A stretch of DNA of 64,000 nt. Origin: a bacterium (lineage in GTDB: Bacteria > Cyanobacteriota > Vampirovibrionia > Vampirovibrionales > Vampirovibrionaceae). The notes under the pieces are model-generated. The model was not told the origin of the DNA, searched no databases, and saw only the letters and a list, made by a program, of their open reading frames with translations. The translations under genes and the position numbers were made by a program. The stretch lies in the NCBI GenBank assembly GCA_030429585.1, contig JAUIEU010000001.1, positions 801,994 through 865,993 of the forward strand, read 5' to 3'. Below are positions 43,101 to 50,598 of this stretch, in pieces. Position 1 is the first letter of the stretch; every line of letters starts with the position of its first letter.

Positions 43101-44148
43101 GTGAGCATTGGCTTAATTGGTGTTGGGCGGCATAGGCCACAACCGCAGTGGCTACCGCCACATTTAGGCTGCTAACCGCCCCCCGCATGGGGATGCTCAC
43201 CAAGCCATCGCAGGCCTTGGTAACCACTTGGCCCAAGCCTTTGTCTTCGCTGCCCATTACCAAAACCGTGGGGGCATTAAAGGCAAACTGGGTGTAGTCG
43301 CCCTCAGCCGCATCGCTGGTGCCAATGGCCCAACCACCGGCTTTTTTAAGTTCGGTTAGCCCATTTACTAAGTTCGGCACCGTCACCACATCCACGGTGG
43401 CTTCTGCGCCGCTTGCGGTTTTGCCTACCGCTGGGCTCCACTGGGCACTATGGCGGCTGGTGGTAAGTACCGCCATGGCCCCCACCCCATCGGCTACCCG
43501 CAAAATAGCGCCAAAATTTCGTGCGTCCGTCACCTTATCCAAGGCAATCACCAAGGGCTTTTCGCCCTGCTCAATGGCCGCTTTGTAGCGCTTAGCCAAC
43601 TCGTAGATACTAGGCTGTGCCTTAGGCGATACTTCTGCAAAAACCCCCTGATGAGACAGTTGAGCTAAATCAATATGAGCGCCACCTTCATCATCACCAT
43701 CGCCCCACCAACGCTGCAAGCGTTGTTCAAAGGCAATGCGGGGCAGTTTATACACACGAATCCGGTGCTCGCGGCATTGATCCATCACTTTGTTTAACCG
43801 GCGCGCCGACCCTGGGGTATCTTCTACCACCAAAGCACGTACTCGCGCTGGCGACGCTTCTAGCAGGGTGGCCACGCTATTTCGGCCCATCACCACCGAC
43901 CCATTAGGCTTCAGTGCACCACCGTCTAACGGCTTTCGGCGTGGGGCAGGCCGTTCGGCAACACGTTCTGGCTTGGGGCCCGTGGCATAAGGTTTGGCGG
44001 TTTTTCGGCCACCGGGCTTGTTACCGTGGCGGCTAGTGGGTTTGCCACCCGGCTTGCCTGGCGGGCGCGCAGGCGGTTTGCCAAAGGCGGTATTGCCATT
44101 GGGGCGGGCGGATTTAGAGCGGGAGGACGATCGAGGTGGTTTAGACAT
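43072..44148 (-). CDS. rlmB: TrmH/RlmB-family RNA 2'-O-methyltransferase
   Basis: A 358-residue SPOUT methyltransferase. A basic, Pro/Gly-rich N-terminal extension of about 95 residues precedes the substrate-binding domain (GRNSVATLLEASPARVRALVVED) and the knot domain with VIALDKVTDARNFGAILRVADGVG, VLVMGSEDKGL and VSIPMRGAVSSLNVAVATAV. It methylates G2251 of 23S rRNA or a related site. The ATG at 44148 is used; a TTG at 44175 directly after the upstream gene is less likely. It overlaps udgB at its 3' end. Confidence 0.92.
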   Translation of the reverse strand: MSKPPRSSSRSKSARPNGNTAFGKPPARPPGKPGGKPTSRHGNKPGGRKTAKPYATGPKPERVAERPAPRRKPLDGGALKPNGSVVMGRNSVATLLEASPARVRALVVEDTPGSARRLNKVMDQCREHRIRVYKLPRIAFEQRLQRWWGDGDDEGGAHIDLAQLSHQGVFAEVSPKAQPSIYELAKRYKAAIEQGEKPLVIALDKVTDARNFGAILRVADGVGAMAVLTTSRHSAQWSPAVGKTASGAEATVDVVTVPNLVNGLTELKKAGGWAIGTSDAAEGDYTQFAFNAPTVLVMGSEDKGLGQVVTKACDGLVSIPMRGAVSSLNVAVATAVVAYAAQHQLSQCSPTRAGEGGH

Positions 44149-44175
44149 ACTTACTATGAAACCACAGCCTGCCAA

Positions 44176-45186
44176 TTATTGCGACGACACTAACGAACCA
44201 TTACTGGCCACCGGGTAATGTGAGTTGTATTGCAAGGATAAACGCGACACCTGCCGACTATGAATATCCACTGCCCACAAGCCTAAAAACAGGCGTTTAT
44301 CCGGCAGGTAACCCCACACTTCATTCAGTATTTGGGTGCTACTCCCGGGCGCCCAACCAATAGGGTCGATTAGCCAGTTTATTTCGTCCAGGGTAGGGGT
44401 GATGGCTTGTTGCTGCCAGTAATACCGCACCGCCCGAGAGAGCTCTGGGTAGTACACCGGCTGCTGAGTAACCGCGTTAAGGGTAACCGGCTCGCTATAG
44501 GTAATGCCCTGGTATAGTTGGCCACGGGTGTGTTTTACCAACAAGGTTTGGCTATCTTGTGCCCAATCCACGGGGATAATCATATCAAACCCTTGGCGCT
44601 GGCTGCGCGTGGGCGTGGCAGACATGACCACCCGAGCATTAGGGTTGGCCGGGCTAAGGGTGGGGTGGGGCTGAGGGTGTTTAGGGGCGGTTTTACACCA
44701 CACCCAAAAACGGCACGTGGTGCGGGCTTTTTTATCCGCCTTGGCTAGGCGTTTGGCCGCAATTTCCTGCTGAATTTGGGCAACGTAATAGTCCTCTGGT
44801 AGTTGGTGGGTGGTAGCCAAGCTGGGTGGGGCCACTAACGGTGCCATATACAGTCGGGCCAATACTTGGGCTGTCGGGGGTAAATACACCGCCTCGGTAA
44901 AAGCCATGGCCCTACGATTGGGCGAGAGCACCGTATGGCTAAAGGTCTGCTGGCGCTCTTCAATTTGCCATAGGTTAATGGTGGCATTGCGGGCATCCAC
45001 GCCGGTTAAACCATTGGCAGGGGTGTGGGCCGCCTGATTGATAGGCGCCTGGGTGGCATAACTGGGCAACTGGTTGGCACTGCGCGCCTGCACGTGGCTA
45101 GGCCATAGCATTGGCCATACGCCTAGCCCTACAGCCGCTACCCAACGTAACAGCCGTACGGTACATAATCGGTGGAAATATCGCAT
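44176..45186 (-). CDS. Secreted protein of unknown function
   Basis: A 336-residue protein with a signal peptide (RLLRWVAAVGLGVWPMLWP, cleavage near VQA). The mature part contains a basic, Pro-rich stretch in the middle (KTAPKHPQPHPTLSPANP) and a C-terminal region with repeated Trp/Tyr motifs (VDWAQDSQTLLVKHTRGQLYQGI, WGYLPDKRLFLGLWAVDIHSRQVSRLSLQYN) that resembles beta-propeller blades of the TolB/DPP type, though too short for a full propeller. No catalytic motif is seen. Its stop lies just before rlmB on the same strand. Confidence 0.65.
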   Translation of the reverse strand: MRYFHRLCTVRLLRWVAAVGLGVWPMLWPSHVQARSANQLPSYATQAPINQAAHTPANGLTGVDARNATINLWQIEERQQTFSHTVLSPNRRAMAFTEAVYLPPTAQVLARLYMAPLVAPPSLATTHQLPEDYYVAQIQQEIAAKRLAKADKKARTTCRFWVWCKTAPKHPQPHPTLSPANPNARVVMSATPTRSQRQGFDMIIPVDWAQDSQTLLVKHTRGQLYQGITYSEPVTLNAVTQQPVYYPELSRAVRYYWQQQAITPTLDEINWLIDPIGWAPGSSTQILNEVWGYLPDKRLFLGLWAVDIHSRQVSRLSLQYNSHYPVASNGSLVSSQ

Positions 45187-45289
45187 ACCTTGTATTGTAC
45201 GCAAGGTGGCACCAGAGGAATAGAGGAAAGCCCAACTTTAGGCAAAAAGCATTCACATTAAACAGGATAACACCCGTATTGGTATCCCT

Positions 45290-45309
45290 TACCCGCAGCG
45301 GGATTTGAA
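45290..45309 (-). other. tRNA 3'-end-like fragment beside phage genes
   Basis: On the minus strand this reads like the T-loop, T-stem 3' arm and acceptor strand of a tRNA (TTCAAAT, CCCGC, TGCGGGTA), but the 5' half of the T stem is not present. Such partial tRNA ends are left when elements integrate into tRNA genes. The adjacent phage tail genes make this worth noting, but chance similarity is possible. Confidence 0.25.
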
Positions 45310-45330
45310 TATTATCAGTGGGTCGCTTAC

Positions 45331-45687
45331 TTAGGCTGCCAGCAGATCCTGAATCGCATCAAAGGCCGTGGTTTCATCTGGGGTTTGGGCGCTTAGCTGA
45401 TTATTGGCTATATAAGCCGCCATGGCCGCATCGTTACTAGTAAGCGATAGCATTAGGGTGTTAATGGCCACATAGTGGTTCGCGCGGCTTTCCATGGGTA
45501 GGCCTTCTACAATCGCGGTTACTTGGGCTTGCACCGTTAGCGGCTCGTACGTTGGCGAACCTTGGGGCGCCTTACCAGGCACCCATTCAAAGCCATCGGC
45601 AGGCACCGGGTGGTTAGCAGCAATAAAGCCGCCATTAGCATAGTGGATTTGGGTGGTTGGGTCGTATAAATGGACGCAATGGGTCAT
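45331..45687 (-). CDS. Phage tail-fibre-assembly-like protein
   Basis: A 118-residue protein. HCVHLYDPTTQIHYANGGFIAANHPVPADGFEWVPGKAPQGSPTYEPL resembles the N-terminal part of phage tail assembly or fibre-assembly chaperones, with the remainder helical (SLTSNDAAMAAYIANNQLSAQ). A perfect GGAGG in the end of the upstream tail gene, 12 bases away, supports this start. It is the last gene of a two-gene unit. No other phage genes follow, so this is a remnant or a domesticated unit. Confidence 0.55.
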   Translation of the reverse strand: MTHCVHLYDPTTQIHYANGGFIAANHPVPADGFEWVPGKAPQGSPTYEPLTVQAQVTAIVEGLPMESRANHYVAINTLMLSLTSNDAAMAAYIANNQLSAQTPDETTAFDAIQDLLAA

Positions 45688-45691
45688 AGGT

Positions 45692-47080
45692 TTATTGAAC
45701 CTCCGTAACATAGTAACCGTTTACATTAATATTAAAATCTGCCGTAGAGGTAGACGCTTGATACTCCACCACTTGGCTGCCATCGGTAGGCATGGCTAGT
45801 AATTGCTGGGCTGTATTGCCGTTGGTATTAGTTTTTAAAATCATCCCGTTATGGCTGCCCCCATTAGGCCGCACATAATGGTTACCGCTGGCCGTATGCA
45901 CCACTGCCGCATGCAGGCTAGCCATGGTGCTAATTGGCGGCACATAAGCGCTGCAATCCACATCGGTAAAGGTAGTGGCACTAGTGGTTACGTACAACAC
46001 ATTGGTAGCGCTACTGCCAGCCAAATCGTGGGTAACATCGTACTGAATAAGGGCCCCCGCTTTTAGTTGGTTACCTACCACCACAAAAGGAATCAAATCC
46101 CCACCATCATCGTTGCGTACAGCAATGGGCAGTTGGCGTTTGGCATCGTAACCGCTGGGCAGGGTAATACTACCGGCGCTGGCCTCGTTTACGGTGCTAA
46201 ACAACCCGGCCGGGTTATTAGCACCTGTGGTGTCATCAATTAGGTACACAAAATACCAGGTATCATTGGCTTCTGTGCCGGTATCTAGGCCGTTAACCCC
46301 AGCCGACCCCAAATTTAGGGTGATATCGCTGGTGACCTCCATCAGGTGGGTATTGGTACTATCCAAACAACGGATACCATCCGGCAACACGATTGCACTG
46401 GCAGACGAATAGCGCGGCGCCGGGCCAGACAGTAGATTTTCTAAAAACTGGGTCGTCAGCATGCTCCACGTTTGGTTATTAATACGAGCTTTGAGTTGTT
46501 GCTGGGCCGCATTAAACCATAGCTGGCCGTTATTTTGGGTGGGAGGATCGGCCAATAAGTGATGCGTACCGGTGCCCGCCGTGGTGATATCAATGGCGTT
46601 AGCACCGGTGGCAGCATCTGTACTGCTACTATGCAGGGTAAGCTCTGTGCTGCTGCTGGCATACACATAGTAGGTGGTGCTGGCCGCAATAGGGCTGGGC
46701 AGGGTGTCATCGGTAGTAAATTGCACGGCATCTGCATGGCTTAAGCCGTGGGCAATATTGGTAGAAATAGTATTGGTTGCCGTATCCACGCCATTAAGCT
46801 TAATTACCGCGCCTAGCGTAATGCTTCCCTGTTTAAGGGTGACGCTTTCGGCAGCAATACCCTGGCCCGCGGTTTTTTCTTCCATGGCATCTAGCTTGGG
46901 GGCACTGGCAAAGGTTTTGGTGCCTTGCAGGGTAATATTGCCGGTTTCAACATCGCTAATGCGTATATCTTGGTTATTGGATTCGTTGACGAGCTGGTTG
47001 TATTCGGCATCTAAATCGGTAGCATTAATAACGTTGCCATTGGCAATTTGGATGGCTTTAAGGCGGGCAATTTGTCCCAT
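45692..47080 (-). CDS. Phage-type tail fibre / structural protein
   Basis: A 462-residue protein. The N-terminus GNVINATDLDAEYNQLVNESNNQDIRI is the type seen at the start of many phage tail and fibre proteins. The region with GLSHADAVQFTTDDTLPSPIAASTTYYVYASSSTELTLHSSS is a common repeat of phage structural proteins. The C-terminal half is beta-rich and may be a receptor-binding or trimerising region. AAGGAACC precedes the ATG. The lack of capsid, terminase and integrase genes around it points to a remnant or a contractile-tail-like accessory. Confidence 0.75.
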   Translation of the reverse strand: MGQIARLKAIQIANGNVINATDLDAEYNQLVNESNNQDIRISDVETGNITLQGTKTFASAPKLDAMEEKTAGQGIAAESVTLKQGSITLGAVIKLNGVDTATNTISTNIAHGLSHADAVQFTTDDTLPSPIAASTTYYVYASSSTELTLHSSSTDAATGANAIDITTAGTGTHHLLADPPTQNNGQLWFNAAQQQLKARINNQTWSMLTTQFLENLLSGPAPRYSSASAIVLPDGIRCLDSTNTHLMEVTSDITLNLGSAGVNGLDTGTEANDTWYFVYLIDDTTGANNPAGLFSTVNEASAGSITLPSGYDAKRQLPIAVRNDDGGDLIPFVVVGNQLKAGALIQYDVTHDLAGSSATNVLYVTTSATTFTDVDCSAYVPPISTMASLHAAVVHTASGNHYVRPNGGSHNGMILKTNTNGNTAQQLLAMPTDGSQVVEYQASTSTADFNINVNGYYVTEVQ

Positions 47081-47195
47081 GGGTGGTGGTTCCTTGTAGG
47101 GCTAAGGGGTTGAATAAATGCAGGCGCTAAGTCTCTATCTGCCCCTAGTGTAGCCACCCACGCCCCACCCCCATAGCAAAAGATATTTATGATGC

Positions 47196-47231
47196 AAAAA
47201 AACCGCCTACCGAATCATTCTCGGTAAGCGG
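47196..47231 (-). terminator. Terminator of the globin gene
   Basis: On the minus strand CCGCTTACCGA pairs with TCGGTAGGCGG (one G-U pair) over a 7-base loop and is followed by seven T. Confidence 0.88.
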
Positions 47232-47271
47232 AAAAATAGTTCTTAAAAACGTTCGTAAACGTATCTACAAT

Positions 47272-47781
47272 TTAGGCATCCATTAACCACGGCTGCGGAT
47301 TACTGGCCTTAAAGCCATCAGGCTGGTAGCCATGCTCGGCCAACTCGTCGGCATATTTTTCTGGCGCTTCCGCCGCCTCAATCATCACGTTGGCCACCAC
47401 ACCAATGGCCTCTTGCCAGTTAGCGCTCATGTCTTCGGTAAACTCGCCTTCTGCGCTTAAGTGCTCGCCCAACACCGCCACCAGGTTTTCGCCAACGGCG
47501 GGGTAGTGGCCGGTTTCTGTTTTGTATTTTAAGTGACGTATCCCCATAGCGTGCAAGTAAGGCACCAGCATGTCTAGCTTGGTCACACCACTCACAATCA
47601 CGCCTACCGAAGCAATCAGTTTTTTGTGCTGCTCTTCTGGTGGGGTATTAAACAAGGGCTTTACCGCCGGATATTTTTCAAACAAACGCTCGTAAAACCG
47701 CAAACCAAAGGCAGTCGCGCCACCATTTTCTACCGTTACACGTCTAAAATTCTCTTTTAACAAATCTGGGTTAATTGCCAT
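47272..47781 (-). CDS. Single-domain globin
   Basis: A 169-residue protein with a classical 3-over-3 globin fold related to Vitreoscilla haemoglobin and the globin part of flavohaemoglobins. FYERLFEKYPAVKPLFN is the A-C region, and the proximal His is in GIRHLKYKTETGHYPAVGENLVAVL, matching KHxSLxIxxxxYPxVGxxLL of flavohaemoglobins. No reductase domain follows. Bacterial single-domain globins bind O2 or NO and may supply terminal oxidases or detoxify NO. It has its own terminator and is divergent from proS. Confidence 0.9.
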   Translation of the reverse strand: MAINPDLLKENFRRVTVENGGATAFGLRFYERLFEKYPAVKPLFNTPPEEQHKKLIASVGVIVSGVTKLDMLVPYLHAMGIRHLKYKTETGHYPAVGENLVAVLGEHLSAEGEFTEDMSANWQEAIGVVANVMIEAAEAPEKYADELAEHGYQPDGFKASNPQPWLMDA

Positions 47782-47980
47782 TGCTCTATCGCCTTATATC
47801 CACACACTATAATTTTCTATTTGAAAACATAGTAAACAATAACCACAAGGGTTTCCACTATCCGTCCGGTAGGTAAACAAGCAGAACCTACGAGGGTGGC
47901 ACACAATAGAAATATGGGTTTTAGGGCGCATTTTGGCTACAATAAGGGTGTTTTTGTAAGCCTATAAGCCCCTAACCGCC

Positions 47981-49756
47981 ATGCCACATCTCTCCAAGCT
48001 CCTTATCCAAACCCTACGCGAAACCCCTAAGGAGGCCGAAGTCGTTAGCCACCAGCTACTGGTGCGGGGTGGGTATATTCGGCAAATTGCCAGCGGCATT
48101 TATAATTTGCTGCCCCTAATGTGGCGCGTGGTAGGCAAGGTCAACAACATTGTGCGCGAAGAAATGGACGCGGTAGGCTGCCAAGAGCTATTAATGCCCA
48201 TTTTACAGCCGGCTGACTTATGGCAAAAAAGTGGCCGTTGGGATGTATACGGCGGCGAGCTAATGCGATTAAAAGACCGCCACGACCGTGATTGTGTACT
48301 GGCCCCAACGCATGAAGAAGTGATTACCGATATTGCCGACCGCGAGCTAGCCAGCTATAAAAGCCTCCCGGCTAATCTGTATCAAATTCAGCTGAAATAC
48401 CGCGATGAGCGCCGCCCCCGCTTTGGCTTGCTCCGCGGGCGCGAATTTATGATGAAAGACGCCTACAGCTTCCACAGCAGCCAAGCCTGCCTAGACCGCG
48501 AATACGACGTGATGGCCGATGTGTACACCCGTATTTTTGACCGCTGCGGGCTGGGGACCAAAATGGTACGCAGCGATAGCGGCGCCATTGGCGGCAGCGT
48601 TAGCCACGAGTTTATGGTGCTGACTAATATTGCGGAAGGCGAACAAGAAAGCGGCGAAAACGTGGTGTTTTACTGCGACGACAGCAACTATTCTGCCAAT
48701 GCCGACCGGGCTGAAAGTATTTTGCCCCCGGCTAAAACCGAAGGCGACGCAGGCGAAAGCGAGATTATTGATACCCCCAACGCCACCAGCATTATTGGGT
48801 TAGAAAAAGCCCACGGTTTTGAACCCAGCCTGATTGTTAAAACACTGGTGTTTATTACGGAAAATAACCAGCCCATTATGGCCCTACTGCGTGGCGATAC
48901 CGATGTAGAGCCCATTAAGCTACAAAACGCTGCCCAACAGACTGGCCTAGTGGCTAACGATATCCGCATGGCGGAAGCCGACGAAATTTGGGACTTACTT
49001 AAAACCAAAAAAGGCTTTGTGGGCCCCATCGATTTACCAGAGAGCTTTACCGTCATTGCGGATAAATCTGTGATGGAGCTAAAAAACTTTTATGTGGCCA
49101 TTAACCAGCCCGGTAAGCACCGCATACGCGCCAACTGGGGCACGGACATCCCTACCCCGCAGCATGTGGCCGATATTCGTTTGGCCCGCGCTGGCGACCT
49201 ATGCCCTATTAGCGAACCTGGCAGCGGCCACACCCTAAAGCAAACCCGCGGCATCGAAGTCGGTAATATCTTTCAGCTGGGCGATAAATACAGCAAGGAT
49301 ATGGATGCAACTTACACGGCGGAAGACGGCACCGAGCAGCACTTTATTATGGGCTGTTATGGCATTGGCACTACCCGCACCGCCGCCGCCGCTGTAGAAC
49401 GCTACCACGATAAATGGGGCATTATTTGGCCCATGGCTATTGCACCGTACCATGCGGTGGTTATCCCCGCTAACCCTAGCGATGACGCCCAGTGGGCGCT
49501 GGCCAAGGATATTTACGAGCAACTGCAAGCCAAAGGGCTAGAAGTGGTGCTTGATGACCGCGACGAGCGCGCCGGTGTTAAGTTTAAAGATGCCGATTTG
49601 GTGGGCTACCCCATCCGTATTATTGCCGGTAAAAAAGCGGCAGAAGGTCAGCTAGAGTGCAAAATGCGCGACGAAGCCAAGGCCACCGACCGCACCGTAG
49701 CCGATACCCTTACCTGGGCCATGGATCAATTTAAACACTGGACACCCGTTGTATAG
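47981..49756 (+). CDS. proS: Prolyl-tRNA synthetase (bacterial type)
   Basis: A 591-residue class II synthetase. Motif 1 is GIYNLLPLMWRVVGKVNNIVREEMD, motif 2 is LKYRDERRPRFGLLRGREFMMKDAYSF, the YbaK-like editing insertion spans about residues 225-400, and motif 3 is MGCYGIGTTRTAAAAVE. It charges tRNA-Pro; a tRNA-Pro gene lies 34 kb upstream. Length is normal for the bacterial form with the editing domain. No T-box or other leader is convincing. Confidence 0.97.
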   Translation: MPHLSKLLIQTLRETPKEAEVVSHQLLVRGGYIRQIASGIYNLLPLMWRVVGKVNNIVREEMDAVGCQELLMPILQPADLWQKSGRWDVYGGELMRLKDRHDRDCVLAPTHEEVITDIADRELASYKSLPANLYQIQLKYRDERRPRFGLLRGREFMMKDAYSFHSSQACLDREYDVMADVYTRIFDRCGLGTKMVRSDSGAIGGSVSHEFMVLTNIAEGEQESGENVVFYCDDSNYSANADRAESILPPAKTEGDAGESEIIDTPNATSIIGLEKAHGFEPSLIVKTLVFITENNQPIMALLRGDTDVEPIKLQNAAQQTGLVANDIRMAEADEIWDLLKTKKGFVGPIDLPESFTVIADKSVMELKNFYVAINQPGKHRIRANWGTDIPTPQHVADIRLARAGDLCPISEPGSGHTLKQTRGIEVGNIFQLGDKYSKDMDATYTAEDGTEQHFIMGCYGIGTTRTAAAAVERYHDKWGIIWPMAIAPYHAVVIPANPSDDAQWALAKDIYEQLQAKGLEVVLDDRDERAGVKFKDADLVGYPIRIIAGKKAAEGQLECKMRDEAKATDRTVADTLTWAMDQFKHWTPVV

Positions 49757-49794
49757 AAAACGCCCCTAGACAATAACCCTGTGAGATCACTCTT

Positions 49795-50061
49795 ATGTAC
49801 ACAACAACTGCCTTTCAAGCCATTAGGCCCGCCCAACCATTACCTCTTTCACCAAAATTTGGAATAAACCAAAAAGTTCTCAATAGTGGCAAAAAGACCA
49901 AGGAAATCATAGCTCTTGCCAAAGGTTACCGTCAACGTCAATTTATACGCGCCCACCTTATTGAAGATCTAGGGTATGGAGCAATTGCAAAAAGGTATTA
50001 TGTTAGTTTTTCAACCGTCAGAAAAGCTATTACACGCATTGCCAACAGATTACCTAAATAG
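49795..50061 (+). CDS. Small helix-turn-helix protein with N-terminal SPKFG motif
   Basis: An 88-residue protein. After PAQPLPLSPKFGINQK, which carries the Ser-Pro-x-Phe-Gly pattern, residues about 42-85 (RQRQFIRAHLIEDLGYGAIAKRYYVSFSTVRKAITRIANRLPK) read as a helix-turn-helix with sigma-region-4 or Homeodomain-like spacing. It therefore probably binds DNA. Codon use is AT-richer than in proS. It lies 38 bases after proS and before the next small HTH-like gene, forming a pair. Confidence 0.65.
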   Translation: MYTTTAFQAIRPAQPLPLSPKFGINQKVLNSGKKTKEIIALAKGYRQRQFIRAHLIEDLGYGAIAKRYYVSFSTVRKAITRIANRLPK

Positions 50062-50148
50062 CCATGCCCTAATCCCCCTTTAACACCGCATTGCTACAGA
50101 TTTGGAGCAGTACTTAGAGCTACCACCACAGAGGACTCCTGCTAGATT

Positions 50149-50509
50149 ATGCCACTCGTATCACTGCCACCACAAATCCATCCGATCTCCCCAACGTTTT
50201 CAGCAAAAAAAAAAGCATTTACCTATTGTTCTTGATTACCTTGCAGGACTTAAGGCTACCTATAACAACGACCCCGAAGGGCTAGCAGAAGCGCTTAAGG
50301 GCTTATACCAACCACCCGGAGTTAAAACACCAAATGCTAACCAGAAAATCGTATTAGAGTATTTATTAAATAATGACGTAACAGGTTTAAGATTTAAGGA
50401 CATAGGTAAACAAATTGGCTGGAAGGGGCCTGACGTTTCAGCCCAGGTTTCTAACCTAAGTTCAAAGGTTGCTAACGCAATAAGAAGAAATAAAAAAAAC
50501 AATACATAG
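50149..50509 (+). pseudogene. Small winged-helix-like protein with SPTF motif, frame interrupted at an A10 tract
   Basis: The ATG at 50149 (GAGGA 13 bases upstream) opens PLVSLPPQIHPISPTFSAKKK, with the same motif as its neighbours, then stops at 50234-50236 in this frame. The frame after the A10 tract (50205-50214) continues HLPIVLDYLAGLKATYNNDPEG to the stop at 50507-50509. One A fewer would give a single ~119-residue protein whose C-terminal region (VLEYLLNNDVTGLRFKDIGKQIGWKGPDVSAQVSNLSSKVANAI) looks like a winged helix. It may be a frameshifted gene, a slippage-expressed gene, or a sequencing error in the homopolymer. Confidence 0.55.
50205..50214 (+). other. A10 homopolymer at the frame break
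   Basis: Ten consecutive A residues lie exactly where the two halves of the gene change frame. Runs of 9-10 A are known sites of RNA polymerase slippage and of sequencing error. Confidence 0.7.
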
Positions 50510-50525
50510 CACCATAGGGCTGTGT

Positions 50526-50554
50526 GGTATAAATCGCCACATCTGGCGTATAAT
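50526..50554 (+). promoter_or_regulatory. Promoter region of recN with inverted repeat
   Basis: A perfect -10 TATAAT at 50549-50554 lies 45 bases before the recN ATG. Directly upstream, CGCCA (50535-50539) and TGGCG (50544-50548) form an inverted repeat inside the promoter spacer, where a repressor could bind. The -35 is poor. recN is SOS-controlled in many bacteria, but this repeat does not match the known LexA boxes. Confidence 0.45.
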
Positions 50555-50598
50555 GGTGGGTAGCCAGTCTCTCTACCCCCAACCTTTTGGTTTCTTAC

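Noticed and set aside
47891-47905. GAGGGTGGCAC upstream of proS, resembling the T-box signature
   Set aside because: The full T-box sequence, a specifier loop and a terminator/antiterminator pair are not seen in the 200-base gap.
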